NCBI RefSeq assembly: GCF_025947065.1
Contig: NZ_CP109994.1
Location: 434,001 to 498,000, forward strand
Direction: 5' to 3'
DNA: 64,000 bases
Source of the DNA: Flavobacterium sp. N1736
Lineage (GTDB): Bacteria; Bacteroidota; Bacteroidia; Flavobacteriales; Flavobacteriaceae
The notes below the pieces were generated by a model. That model was not told the DNA's origin. It saw only the letters and a list, made by a program, of their open reading frames with translations, and did no database searches. Shown here piece after piece: positions 28,379-35,705 of this stretch (positions within the stretch are counted from its first letter, which is position 1; each line of letters opens with the position of its first letter). Both the position numbers and the translations under genes were made by a program.

Positions 28379-29009
28379 CGATTATTGATTTTTTGCCAAT
28401 CGTTCTCGTAATAATATCCTTCTCTAAACTCCAGCCTCTTGCAGGCGAATATTCACGTCCGTACCAAATAATCTGCAAATGTAAATCGTTCCAGATTTCT
28501 CTGGGAAATAATCTTTTCGCATCTTTTTCAGTCTGCACCACATTTTTACCGTTCGAGAGATTCCATCTGTACATCAATCTGTGAATGTGTGTATCAACCG
28601 GAAAAGCAGGAACGCCAAAAGCCTGTGACATTACAACACTTGCCGTTTTATGACCAACAGCAGGCAGCGATTCAAGCGCCTCAAAACTCTGCGGAACTTC
28701 ACCATTATATTTGTCAATCAAAATCTCAGATAAACCATGAATTCCTTTTGATTTCATTGGCGACAATCCACACGGGCGAATAATTTCCTTAATTTCTTCC
28801 ACCGACATTTTCACCATATCATACGGATTATCAGCTTTTGCAAAAAGCAAAGGCGTAATCTGATTTACACGAACATCTGTACATTGCGCCGAAAGCAAAA
28901 CAGCAATTAATAATGTATAAGGATCCTTATGATCTAAAGGGACAGGTATAGTAGGGTAGAGTTCTTTTAACGTATTTATAACAAATTGTACGCGGGCTTC
29001 TTTATTCAT
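28353..29009 (-). CDS. nth: Endonuclease III (Nth) without iron-sulphur cysteines
   Basis: A 218-residue DNA glycosylase/AP lyase for oxidised pyrimidines. The helix-hairpin-helix LPAVGHKTASVV supplies catalytic Lys121, and the FPVDTHIHR loop supplies Asp139. Early family motifs (LIAVLLSAQCTDVRVN) are intact. In most Nth proteins four C-terminal cysteines hold a 4Fe-4S cluster. Here the C-terminus (GREYSPARGWSLEKDIITRT) has none; the only cysteines are 43 and 80. Cluster-less relatives are known in the superfamily, so the enzyme may still be active. It converges with the TPR gene and is probably monocistronic. Confidence 0.93.
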   Translation of the reverse strand: MNKEARVQFVINTLKELYPTIPVPLDHKDPYTLLIAVLLSAQCTDVRVNQITPLLFAKADNPYDMVKMSVEEIKEIIRPCGLSPMKSKGIHGLSEILIDKYNGEVPQSFEALESLPAVGHKTASVVMSQAFGVPAFPVDTHIHRLMYRWNLSNGKNVVQTEKDAKRLFPREIWNDLHLQIIWYGREYSPARGWSLEKDIITRTIGKKSIIEEAAKKKV

Positions 29010-29161
29010 TTCCGTATTTTTATTGATGTAAAAATAGCACTATTTTGATTGTGAATTGTAAATTGTAAATGGTTAATTATTTTTAAATTATTTTCTAAAA
29101 TCTAAGTAGCCCTAAAATCTAAACTAGTCTAAAAATCCAATAATCTAAAAAATATAAATAA

Positions 29162-29614
29162 ATGATAACATTACAAAAAGGTGATAAAGCACCAAACTTT
29201 TCAGGAGTAGACCAAGACGGAAAAACACATAAACTGGCTGATTATACCGGAAAAAAATTAGTAGTTTTCTTTTATCCAAAAGCAAGTACGCCGGGTTGTA
29301 CCGCCGAAGCTTGTGACTTACGAGATAATTTTGAACGTTTTAAAGCTAATAATTACGAACTATTAGGCGTAAGTGCCGATAGTCAGAAAGCACAATTAAA
29401 ATTCAAAGACAAATACGAATTTCCTTTTCCATTATTAGCAGATGAAGACAAATCTGTAATCAACGCGTTTGGCGTTTGGGGACCAAAGAAATTCATGGGA
29501 AAAGAATACGATGGAATTCACAGAACAACTTTCGTAATCGATGAAAACGGAATTATCGATGAGGTAATTTCACAAGTAAAAACCAAAGAACACGCCGCAC
29601 AGATTTTGAAGTAG
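29162..29614 (+). CDS. bcp: Thioredoxin-dependent peroxiredoxin, BCP/PrxQ type
   Basis: A 150-residue peroxidase that reduces hydroperoxides with electrons from thioredoxin. The active-site stretch FFYPKASTPGCTAEACDLRD gives the peroxidatic Cys46 and, five residues later, the resolving Cys51, the hallmark of the atypical 2-Cys PrxQ group. The mid motif LLADEDKSVINAFGVWG and the late TTFVIDENGIID are as expected. The gene stands alone. A stretch of CTAAAATCTAA-like repeats precedes its start, and its stop codon is the first triplet of a long inverted repeat. Confidence 0.95.
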   Translation: MITLQKGDKAPNFSGVDQDGKTHKLADYTGKKLVVFFYPKASTPGCTAEACDLRDNFERFKANNYELLGVSADSQKAQLKFKDKYEFPFPLLADEDKSVINAFGVWGPKKFMGKEYDGIHRTTFVIDENGIIDEVISQVKTKEHAAQILK

Positions 29615-29693
29615 TTTTCAGTTTTCAGTCACAGTTTTTAGTTGTCAGCCTGACAAACTGCGACTTAAAACTGTGACTGAAAACTGAAAACTA
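29612..29693. repeat. 29-base inverted repeat starting at the bcp stop codon
   Basis: Arms 29612-29640 and 29665-29693 (core TTTTCAGTTTTCAGTCACAG and its complement) match at 28 of 29 positions. Between them is a small inner dyad TTGTCAG/CTGACAA. Arm-like fragments recur at 13213-13240 and 33045-33074. It has no T-tract, so it is a dispersed element placed before the true terminator. Confidence 0.8.
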
Positions 29694-29697
29694 AAAA

Positions 29698-29740
29698 AAA
29701 ATCCCCAAAAAGAAAACCTTTCTTTTTGGGGATTTTTTTA
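29698..29740. terminator. Bidirectional terminator between bcp and the 486-residue gene
   Basis: A perfect 16-base stem AATCCCCAAAAAGAAA (29700-29715) / 29719-29734 with a 3-base loop (ACC). An A-tract on the left and a T-tract on the right allow termination on both strands. It overlaps the stop codon of the minus-strand gene. Confidence 0.93.
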
Positions 29741-31198
29741 TGCATTTTGCTCCAATTCCTTTTCCGGATGATAACCAAAAAGGTGGTGTTCTTTTATAAT
29801 TTCCGGAATACCGGTAGGAAGCATATGTTCCCAACCCGTTTTTCCCTGATTGATCATTTTTAAAACTTCGCGAGAGAAAACCTCCAGATTATGCGGATCA
29901 TAATCAGCAATATCAACCACTTTTCCGTTGAATTTAAAGAATTTGTACAATTCTTTCATTCTAGGATGTACTTTTAAGTTGCTTGAATTCATTAATACAC
30001 CATTTTCATCAAGCATTGGATATAAGAAAACTTTCATATCGCGGTAAAATAGTTTTCCAAAAGCTTCCAGAATTCCGCCACTTAAATGACGGTAATATTT
30101 CTCATCAAAAATATCTACTAAATTGTTAACTCCCATTGCCAATCCCATTCTGGCTTTGGTATAATTAGCAAAATATTCAACAACCTTATAATATTCCTGA
30201 AAATTTGAAATCATAACAGTTTGTCCCAGAGAACAAAGCAATTCAGCCCTGTCCATAAAGTCGCGTTCATCAATTTCACCATCCGAACGCAAATTCGAAA
30301 GTGTAATCTCAAAAACAACAAGAGTATTGTCTTTTTCAACCTTGTTTTCTTCAAGAAACATCTTTAATGATTTCTCGTACATGTCCATATTTACTTTCGT
30401 AACCGGACGGAAACTTCCTCTTAAAGCAAGAAGATTCTTTTTGTATAAAATAGCAGCAGGCAGAATATTTTTTCCTTCAGGATTAAACATTACCGCATCC
30501 GTCATTCCGTTTTTAACCAATTGTAAACTCATCAAACGATTATCAACATCAGCAAAACGGGGTCCTGAGAAGTTAATAGTATCAATTTCAAGCTGGTCTT
30601 TGTCTAAGTGATCGTATAAATAACGAAGTAATCGTTTAGGATCGTTGTATTTGTAAAAAGCACCGTAAATTAAGTTTACACCTAAAATTCCCAGTGTTTC
30701 TTGTTGAAGTCTTGCGTCAGTTTCTTTAAAACGAATGTGCAGAATAATTTCGTTATAAGCCTCGTCAGGTTCAATTTGGTATCTGATTCCAACCCAGCCG
30801 TGACCTTTAAATTGTTTGGCAAAATCTATTGTGGCAACCGTATTGGCGTAACTAAAAAAAAGTTTATTTGGATGTTTTTCACGGCTCAAACGTTCTTCGA
30901 TAAGCTCACCTTCAAAAGTCAGCATTTTTTTCAAACGGTTTTCTGTCACGTATCGGCCGTCACCTTCAATACCGTAAACGGCGTCACTAAAATCTTTATC
31001 ATAGGCAGACATTGCTTTTGCAATAGTTCCCGATGAACCTCCGGATCTGAAAAAATGCCTAACTGTCTCTTGTCCAGCACCAATTTCAGCAAATGTTCCG
31101 TAAATATTCTCGTTTAAATTAATGCGTAACGCTTTGTCTTTTATAGAAGGAATCTGTTCGATGACCTTGTCACCCTTGAGTTTTATTTCTGTACCCAT
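29738..31198 (-). CDS. Conserved protein of unknown function (486 residues)
   Basis: A soluble-looking 486-residue protein with no signal peptide or clear membrane span. Notable segments are YGTFAEIGAGQETVRHFFRS near residue 33, SGTIAKAMSAYDKDFSDAVYG, VNLIYGAFYKYNDPKRLLRY and GVNNLVDIFDEKYYRHLSGG. I recall close relatives in flavobacteria under unrelated labels such as a nicotinate-nucleotide adenylyltransferase. The HxGH motif of such enzymes is absent here, so I give no enzyme name. It is divergent from an MBL-fold gene; exact -7-like boxes for both directions lie between them (minus: 31221-31228). Confidence 0.8.
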   Translation of the reverse strand: MGTEIKLKGDKVIEQIPSIKDKALRINLNENIYGTFAEIGAGQETVRHFFRSGGSSGTIAKAMSAYDKDFSDAVYGIEGDGRYVTENRLKKMLTFEGELIEERLSREKHPNKLFFSYANTVATIDFAKQFKGHGWVGIRYQIEPDEAYNEIILHIRFKETDARLQQETLGILGVNLIYGAFYKYNDPKRLLRYLYDHLDKDQLEIDTINFSGPRFADVDNRLMSLQLVKNGMTDAVMFNPEGKNILPAAILYKKNLLALRGSFRPVTKVNMDMYEKSLKMFLEENKVEKDNTLVVFEITLSNLRSDGEIDERDFMDRAELLCSLGQTVMISNFQEYYKVVEYFANYTKARMGLAMGVNNLVDIFDEKYYRHLSGGILEAFGKLFYRDMKVFLYPMLDENGVLMNSSNLKVHPRMKELYKFFKFNGKVVDIADYDPHNLEVFSREVLKMINQGKTGWEHMLPTGIPEIIKEHHLFGYHPEKELEQNA

Positions 31199-31289
31199 TT
31201 TATTTTAAATAGATTTGTTACAAAGTTAGCAAATTCGGCTTCTAATGAAAGAGAAATAATCCCTATTTTTGTAAAAAAATCAAGTTCAA

Positions 31290-32054
31290 TTGAAGATCTA
31301 TTTTTTAGGTACTGGTACTTCTCAAGGTATCCCAATTATTGGGGTCGATCATCCCGTTTGTAAAAGCACTGATGCTAAGGACAAAAGGCTCCGCGTATCC
31401 ATTTGGATTACGTGGGATAATCACTCGTATGTCATAGATTGCGGACCCGATTTCAGGCAGCAAATGCTGTCTTGCGGCTGCAGGCATCTTGACGCTATTT
31501 TGTTTACACACGAGCATGCAGATCATACAGCAGGTTTAGACGATATTCGCCCGTTTAATTTCAGGCAAGGCGAAATTCCTGTTTATGCACATCAGCGTGT
31601 AATTGATAATCTAAAACGCCGTTTTGATTATGTTTTTGAAACTGTAAATAAATATCCCGGCGCACCAAGTGTAAAAACCATCGAAGTTGTAAATGACAAA
31701 CCTTTTGCTGTTGGCGATAAAACAGCGATTCCTGTAAATGTTATGCATGGCGAATTACAGGTTTTTGGCTACCGAATTGATGATTTTGCATATCTCACAG
31801 ATGTAAAAACCATTGAAGAAGCCGAGATTAAAAAACTGCAGAATTTGAAAGTTTTAGTCGTAAATGCATTGCGTGTAGAACCTCACGATACCCATTTTAA
31901 TTTGCAGGAAGCACTCGATTTTATAAATCTAGTTAAACCGGAAGTAGCTTATTTAACCCATATTAGCCACGTTTTAGGATTTCATGAAGAAGTGCAGAAA
32001 CAATTGCCGGAAAATGTCTTTCTGGCTTATGACAATTTAGAAATTACAATTTAA
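31290..32054 (+). CDS. MBL-fold metallo-hydrolase, PhnP-like
   Basis: A 254-residue protein with the metallo-beta-lactamase signature THEHADHTAGLDD (His74, His76, Asp78, His79) and further ligand candidates in VMHGELQVFGY and LTHISHVLGFHEE. The start LGTGTSQGIPIIGVDHPVC has the small zinc-finger-like cysteine/His pattern of PhnP/RNase Z-like phosphodiesterases. A role as a cyclic phosphodiesterase is the best family guess; the natural substrate is unknown. Translation begins at TTG 31290 (TTG-AAG-ATC), since no ATG occurs nearby in frame. A -7-like TATTTTTG lies at 31264-31271. Two small envelope genes follow closely. Confidence 0.88.
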   Translation: MKIYFLGTGTSQGIPIIGVDHPVCKSTDAKDKRLRVSIWITWDNHSYVIDCGPDFRQQMLSCGCRHLDAILFTHEHADHTAGLDDIRPFNFRQGEIPVYAHQRVIDNLKRRFDYVFETVNKYPGAPSVKTIEVVNDKPFAVGDKTAIPVNVMHGELQVFGYRIDDFAYLTDVKTIEEAEIKKLQNLKVLVVNALRVEPHDTHFNLQEALDFINLVKPEVAYLTHISHVLGFHEEVQKQLPENVFLAYDNLEITI

Positions 32055-32066
32055 TTATATTACAAA

Positions 32067-32570
32067 ATGAAAAAATCCTTAATGCTTTACCTTTTTATCC
32101 TTGCGATATTAATGAATATTTTTACTTATATGTTTTACAGCCGCGAAGTAAAGTTTGGTGAAGACAGATATGAGAAAACTACAAAAAAGCTTAGAGATAG
32201 TATTAATTTGGTTTCAAACCAATTAGTCGAAGCCGATTATTTTTCTTTAGCACACAATGAAAATGCTCAAAACTACTTTGATAATAGTGCAACAGGAGGA
32301 AAAATAATTCAATATGAAAAATTGATTCCCGTTGTAACCGAAAAATTATTAGACTTAAATTCCAATCCAAACGGAAATCCTTATACAGGACAAGATAAAA
32401 TTGATGACAAGAAGTTTATAATCAACAAAGTCAAAATCCTGAACCACAGATGGATTATTGTTGATTTCAGTAACGGAGAATTATGGGGTGAAGCCCTGTT
32501 AAAATACTTTGTAAATGATGATGAAAGTATCTCTTTCGAAATAAATCAATCCTTGTTATATCAAAAATAA
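32067..32570 (+). CDS. Membrane-anchored protein of unknown function
   Basis: A 167-residue protein with one N-terminal membrane anchor (LMLYLFILAILMNIFTYMFY), then a soluble domain with a coiled-coil-like stretch (KTTKKLRDSINLVSNQL). A polar C-terminus follows (NHRWIIVDFSNGELWGEALL). I do not recognise a family. It starts 12 bases after the MBL-fold gene, so the two are almost certainly co-transcribed. Confidence 0.72.
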   Translation: MKKSLMLYLFILAILMNIFTYMFYSREVKFGEDRYEKTTKKLRDSINLVSNQLVEADYFSLAHNENAQNYFDNSATGGKIIQYEKLIPVVTEKLLDLNSNPNGNPYTGQDKIDDKKFIINKVKILNHRWIIVDFSNGELWGEALLKYFVNDDESISFEINQSLLYQK

Positions 32571-32614
32571 GAAAGATTTTTCCTAGATTTGTATTTAATA
32601 AATAAATAGGAAAA

Positions 32615-33037
32615 ATGAAAAAAATATTTTTGCTTTCAGTTATAATTGGTCTTACATTTTCATGTGCTAAAAAAGTTTCTCAGGAAAACAATATAGAAAC
32701 AAAACCCGCAAAAGTTGTAGTAGGCAGCGATGTTGATACTCACGGCTGCAAAGGTTCTGCAGGTTACACTTGGTCAGCTCTTAAAAATAAATGTGTTAGA
32801 TTATTTGAAGCTGGTACAAAACTGGAACATGCTAAAGACGGAAAAACGTATACCAGTGTTGCCTATGTAATTTTTGAAGGAAATAAAGCCGAGCTTTTTC
32901 TTGATACTCAAAAAGAACCAATTCTTCTCGAAAGAAAATCAGAAGGTGATTCCTGGACAAAAGGCAATTTACAATTAATTCCCTGGAAAGGTTATGTATT
33001 GAAGAAAGACGGGAAGATTATTTATACAGGAGAGTAA
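32615..33037 (+). CDS. Putative periplasmic lipoprotein of unknown function
   Basis: A 140-residue protein with a lipoprotein signal (LLSVIIGLTFSC, Cys17) followed by AKKVSQ, which lacks the acidic surface-export patch. The lipid-anchored protein therefore probably faces the periplasm. The mature part has a Cys pair (HGCKGSAGYTWSALKNKC) that could form a disulphide, in a small beta-rich domain. The family is not recognised. It lies 44 bases after the preceding gene on the same strand and is followed by a small inverted repeat. Confidence 0.72.
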   Translation: MKKIFLLSVIIGLTFSCAKKVSQENNIETKPAKVVVGSDVDTHGCKGSAGYTWSALKNKCVRLFEAGTKLEHAKDGKTYTSVAYVIFEGNKAELFLDTQKEPILLERKSEGDSWTKGNLQLIPWKGYVLKKDGKIIYTGE

Positions 33038-33044
33038 AGTTTAC

Positions 33045-33074
33045 AGTCGCAGTTTTTAGTTTTGAACTGCGACT
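33045..33074. repeat. Short inverted repeat AGTCGCAGTT
   Basis: Perfect 10-base arms at 33045-33054 and 33065-33074 around a 10-base loop. The sequence resembles the 29612-29693 element, and it sits between two convergent genes. No T-tract. Confidence 0.6.
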
Positions 33075-33086
33075 TAATACTAAATA

Positions 33087-33731
33087 CTACTCAGCCAGCC
33101 AATTCTTAAAATCAAAGAAATTCTGCGGAGCAACTCCATGACCAACAGGATATTCTTTATAAGTAACAGGAATGTTTAATTTTTCAAGAATAGCAGGAGT
33201 TTTTCTAGCCCAATCAATTGGAATAACCTGATCTACAGTTCCGTGAGAAGCGAAGATTTTTAAGTTTTTAAAGTCGTTTTTCTCAAAACCTTCTTTAATT
33301 ATTTCCTCATTAAAATAACCGCTCATTGCCACAACTCTCTGAACTTTTTCAGGATAAGTAAGTGCAACCGAATAACTTAAAATAGAACCCTGGCTAAAAC
33401 CAACTAAAGTTACATTGTTGGCATCAATAGGATAATTAGAAACTAATTCATCAATGAATTTTGCAATTAGATCACGAGAAGTTTTTGCTTGTTCATTATC
33501 TGAAAATTTATTCTGATCAGCATCAAAATTAATGGCGTACCAAGCGTAAGCTCCATATTGTAAATCATAAGGCGCTCTTGCTGAAATGATATAATAATTA
33601 TCAGGAAGTTCTGTTGCAAACGAAAACAAATCAGCTTCGTTACTGCCGTAACCGTGTAATAAAAGCAAAACAGGATTTTTGTCTAGTATAACTTTTGGTT
33701 CTTGTATTTTATATTCTAAAGATAGATTCAT
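33087..33731 (-). CDS. Alpha/beta hydrolase, phospholipase/carboxylesterase type
   Basis: About 214 residues. The oxyanion motif LLLLHGYGSNEADL, nucleophile elbow GFSQGS, the Asp in GTVDQVIPID and the His in PVGHGVAPQ form the usual catalytic triad of the small acyl-protein thioesterase/carboxylesterase family. No signal peptide is seen, so it is cytosolic. The frame continues upstream to 33773, but that part (MHNSQFTTYNSQSK) is encoded by GTGAATTGTGAATTG-type repeat DNA. ATG 33731 (MNLSLEYK) is therefore the likely start. It lies 264 bases after the DUF4870-like gene on the same strand. Confidence 0.88.
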   Translation of the reverse strand: MNLSLEYKIQEPKVILDKNPVLLLLHGYGSNEADLFSFATELPDNYYIISARAPYDLQYGAYAWYAINFDADQNKFSDNEQAKTSRDLIAKFIDELVSNYPIDANNVTLVGFSQGSILSYSVALTYPEKVQRVVAMSGYFNEEIIKEGFEKNDFKNLKIFASHGTVDQVIPIDWARKTPAILEKLNIPVTYKEYPVGHGVAPQNFFDFKNWLAE

Positions 33732-33994
33732 TTTTGATTGTGAATTGTAAGTTGTGAATTGTGAATTGTGCAAAGTTTCAAATTTTGATAAAGCTTGTTT
33801 AGATTATTTATTAAAAATCTGTTTTTATCTGCGTTTTTGCTTGCAAATCAGCGTCATCCGTGTTCTAAATTGATACGCTGATCAACAGATTAGCTAAAGC
33901 GAAAACGTATATTTTAACGGATTTCTTTTTTATAGTTTCGAAGTTGAAATTTTACTTCAATTGGAATTTGGAATTTCAAAAATTGGAATTAAAT

Positions 33995-34321
33995 TTATCC
34001 AATAGATTTAAACCACTTTTGAAATAGATTTCCAACTAACGGAATTGGTCTTGTTTGCCCCTGAATAGCACTAAAAATCCCATAAGTCCATAAAATTGAA
34101 ATACAAATCCACATTGGGAAAGTGATAAAAAAGCTGTCGAAATTACTAATTATGGCTCCAAAAGAAATAAAAGTCAGCGATAAACCTAAAGCCTGACGAA
34201 TATGAAAAGAAGCAAAACTATTTTTGTTTTCAGAGTTCATCGACATTGCAATTAAAACCCCAATTATTAAAATATAACTGGTAATGGCAATTGATTTTCC
34301 CTCTTCGATTGTATTATTCAT
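33995..34321 (-). CDS. DUF4870-like small membrane protein
   Basis: A 108-residue protein with three hydrophobic segments (ITSYILIIGVLIAMSM, LGLSLTFISFGAIISN and MWICISILWTYGIFSAIQG). HIRQALGL before the second and the final IPLVGNLFQKWF are typical of DUF4870-type proteins. The function is unknown. Only 5 bases separate it from the upstream dihydroorotase-like gene, so it is in the same transcript as that gene and the BatA-type gene. Confidence 0.75.
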   Translation of the reverse strand: MNNTIEEGKSIAITSYILIIGVLIAMSMNSENKNSFASFHIRQALGLSLTFISFGAIISNFDSFFITFPMWICISILWTYGIFSAIQGQTRPIPLVGNLFQKWFKSIG

Positions 34322-34326
34322 TGTAA

Positions 34327-35583
34327 TTATTTTGTGATAACAAGTTGATTTTGATTTAAAATTCCGTAAACAGAACCTTTAATTTCAGTTCCTAAAAAAG
34401 CAGAATTTTTAGATTTTGAAAGAATATTTTCTTTTGTAAAAGTTGATGTTCCTTCCGGAGTAAAGAAAGTAAAGCTGGCTTTTGAACCTTCTGTAATTGT
34501 ATTATTTTCAATTCCGAAAATCGCTTTTCCCAAAGTCAATTTTTCGATTACAGTTTCTAAAGGCAAAACAGTCAATAACGCTCCAAAAGCACTTTCTAAA
34601 CCAATAGTTCCGTTTTTTGCAGTATCAAATTCCATTTTTTTGAATTCAATATCAATCGGATTATGATCAGAAGTAATCATGTCAATTGTTCCGTCAAGAA
34701 CAGCATTTATAAGCGCTTTTCTGTCGGTTTCAGTTCTCAATGGCGGCGTAACTTTAAAACGGGTATCAAAACCTTCCAGTTTTTCATCGGTAAGAACCAA
34801 ATGATGTACAGCAACGCTGCAAGTTACCTGTAAACCTTTTGCTTTTGCTTCTTTAATTAATCCTACTGATTTTGCTGTAGAAATGGTCGGAATGTGAAGT
34901 TTTCCTCCCGTATATTCTAATAAAAATAAATTTCTCGAGATTTGCAGTTCTTCGGCAAGATTCGGAATTCCTTTCAAACCTAAACTTGTAGAAACAATTC
35001 CTTCATTAGCAACACCGTTTCCTTTTATGTTTGGATCCTGAGAATACGTGATTACCAAACCATCAAAATCCTGCACATATTGCAAAGCGATTTTTAGTAA
35101 ATTGGCATTGTCGATACTTTTATTATAATCTCCAAAAGCGATAGCGCCGGATTTTTTCATATCAAATAATTCTGCCATATCTTTTCCTTCGCTTGCTTTT
35201 GTCAAAGCACCAATTGGAAAAAGTTCCGTAGCAAAACCATTGGCTTTATTTTTTACAAAATTTACCTGAGATTGATTGTCGATAACAGGGAAGGAGTTGG
35301 GTTGTAATGCAACGCCTGTAAAACCGCTTTTTGCCGCAACATTAAGTCCGTTTGCAATAGTTTCTCTGTCTTCGTACCCTGGTTCTCCAAACGAAACACT
35401 GCTGTCAAACCAACCTTGAGAAAGATGTAAATTATCAAATTTTACTTCGGTTGTATCCTCAATATCAAGAATTGAAGTTCCTATTTTTTCTATTAAACCA
35501 TCTGCAATTAAAAGATCAACAGTCTGGTTATGAAACGGACTTTTTGAATCGATAATTTTGGCGCTTCTGATGATTATTTTCAT
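34327..35583 (-). CDS. Dihydroorotase-like protein lacking metal ligands (probable pseudoenzyme)
   Basis: A 418-residue amidohydrolase-fold protein whose overall layout follows type I dihydroorotase. The canonical D-x-H-x-H metal site reads DSSVS (residues 60-64), so both histidines are serines. The later HxxH-type segment reads GGKLHIPTISTAKSV with Pro in place of the ligand His, and the V-H-x-E-D strand reads VITYSQDPN. TSDHNPID near 305 keeps the Asp. Such ligand loss is known for non-catalytic dihydroorotase homologues that support aspartate transcarbamoylase in other bacteria. A structural role is an inference. The genuine pyrC must lie elsewhere. Confidence 0.85.
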   Translation of the reverse strand: MKIIIRSAKIIDSKSPFHNQTVDLLIADGLIEKIGTSILDIEDTTEVKFDNLHLSQGWFDSSVSFGEPGYEDRETIANGLNVAAKSGFTGVALQPNSFPVIDNQSQVNFVKNKANGFATELFPIGALTKASEGKDMAELFDMKKSGAIAFGDYNKSIDNANLLKIALQYVQDFDGLVITYSQDPNIKGNGVANEGIVSTSLGLKGIPNLAEELQISRNLFLLEYTGGKLHIPTISTAKSVGLIKEAKAKGLQVTCSVAVHHLVLTDEKLEGFDTRFKVTPPLRTETDRKALINAVLDGTIDMITSDHNPIDIEFKKMEFDTAKNGTIGLESAFGALLTVLPLETVIEKLTLGKAIFGIENNTITEGSKASFTFFTPEGTSTFTKENILSKSKNSAFLGTEIKGSVYGILNQNQLVITK

Positions 35584-35705
35584 ATGTAGATTTTTTTATT
35601 CAAACATTAAATTTTTCTTACCATTAAGAGATTAAGTCAAATTAAGCTAAAGCAAAATTTAATAAACTTAATCTCTTAATGATTCAAAAAAAGAAAACTT
35701 TAAGT

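Noticed and set aside
29738..31198. Naming this protein a nicotinate-nucleotide adenylyltransferase
   Set aside because: The HxGH-type nucleotidyltransferase motif is not present, so the label is not supported by the sequence.
33732..33773. N-terminal extension of the esterase (MHNSQFTTYNSQSK)
   Set aside because: It is encoded by GTGAATTGTGAATTG-type repeats; the natural start is ATG 33731.
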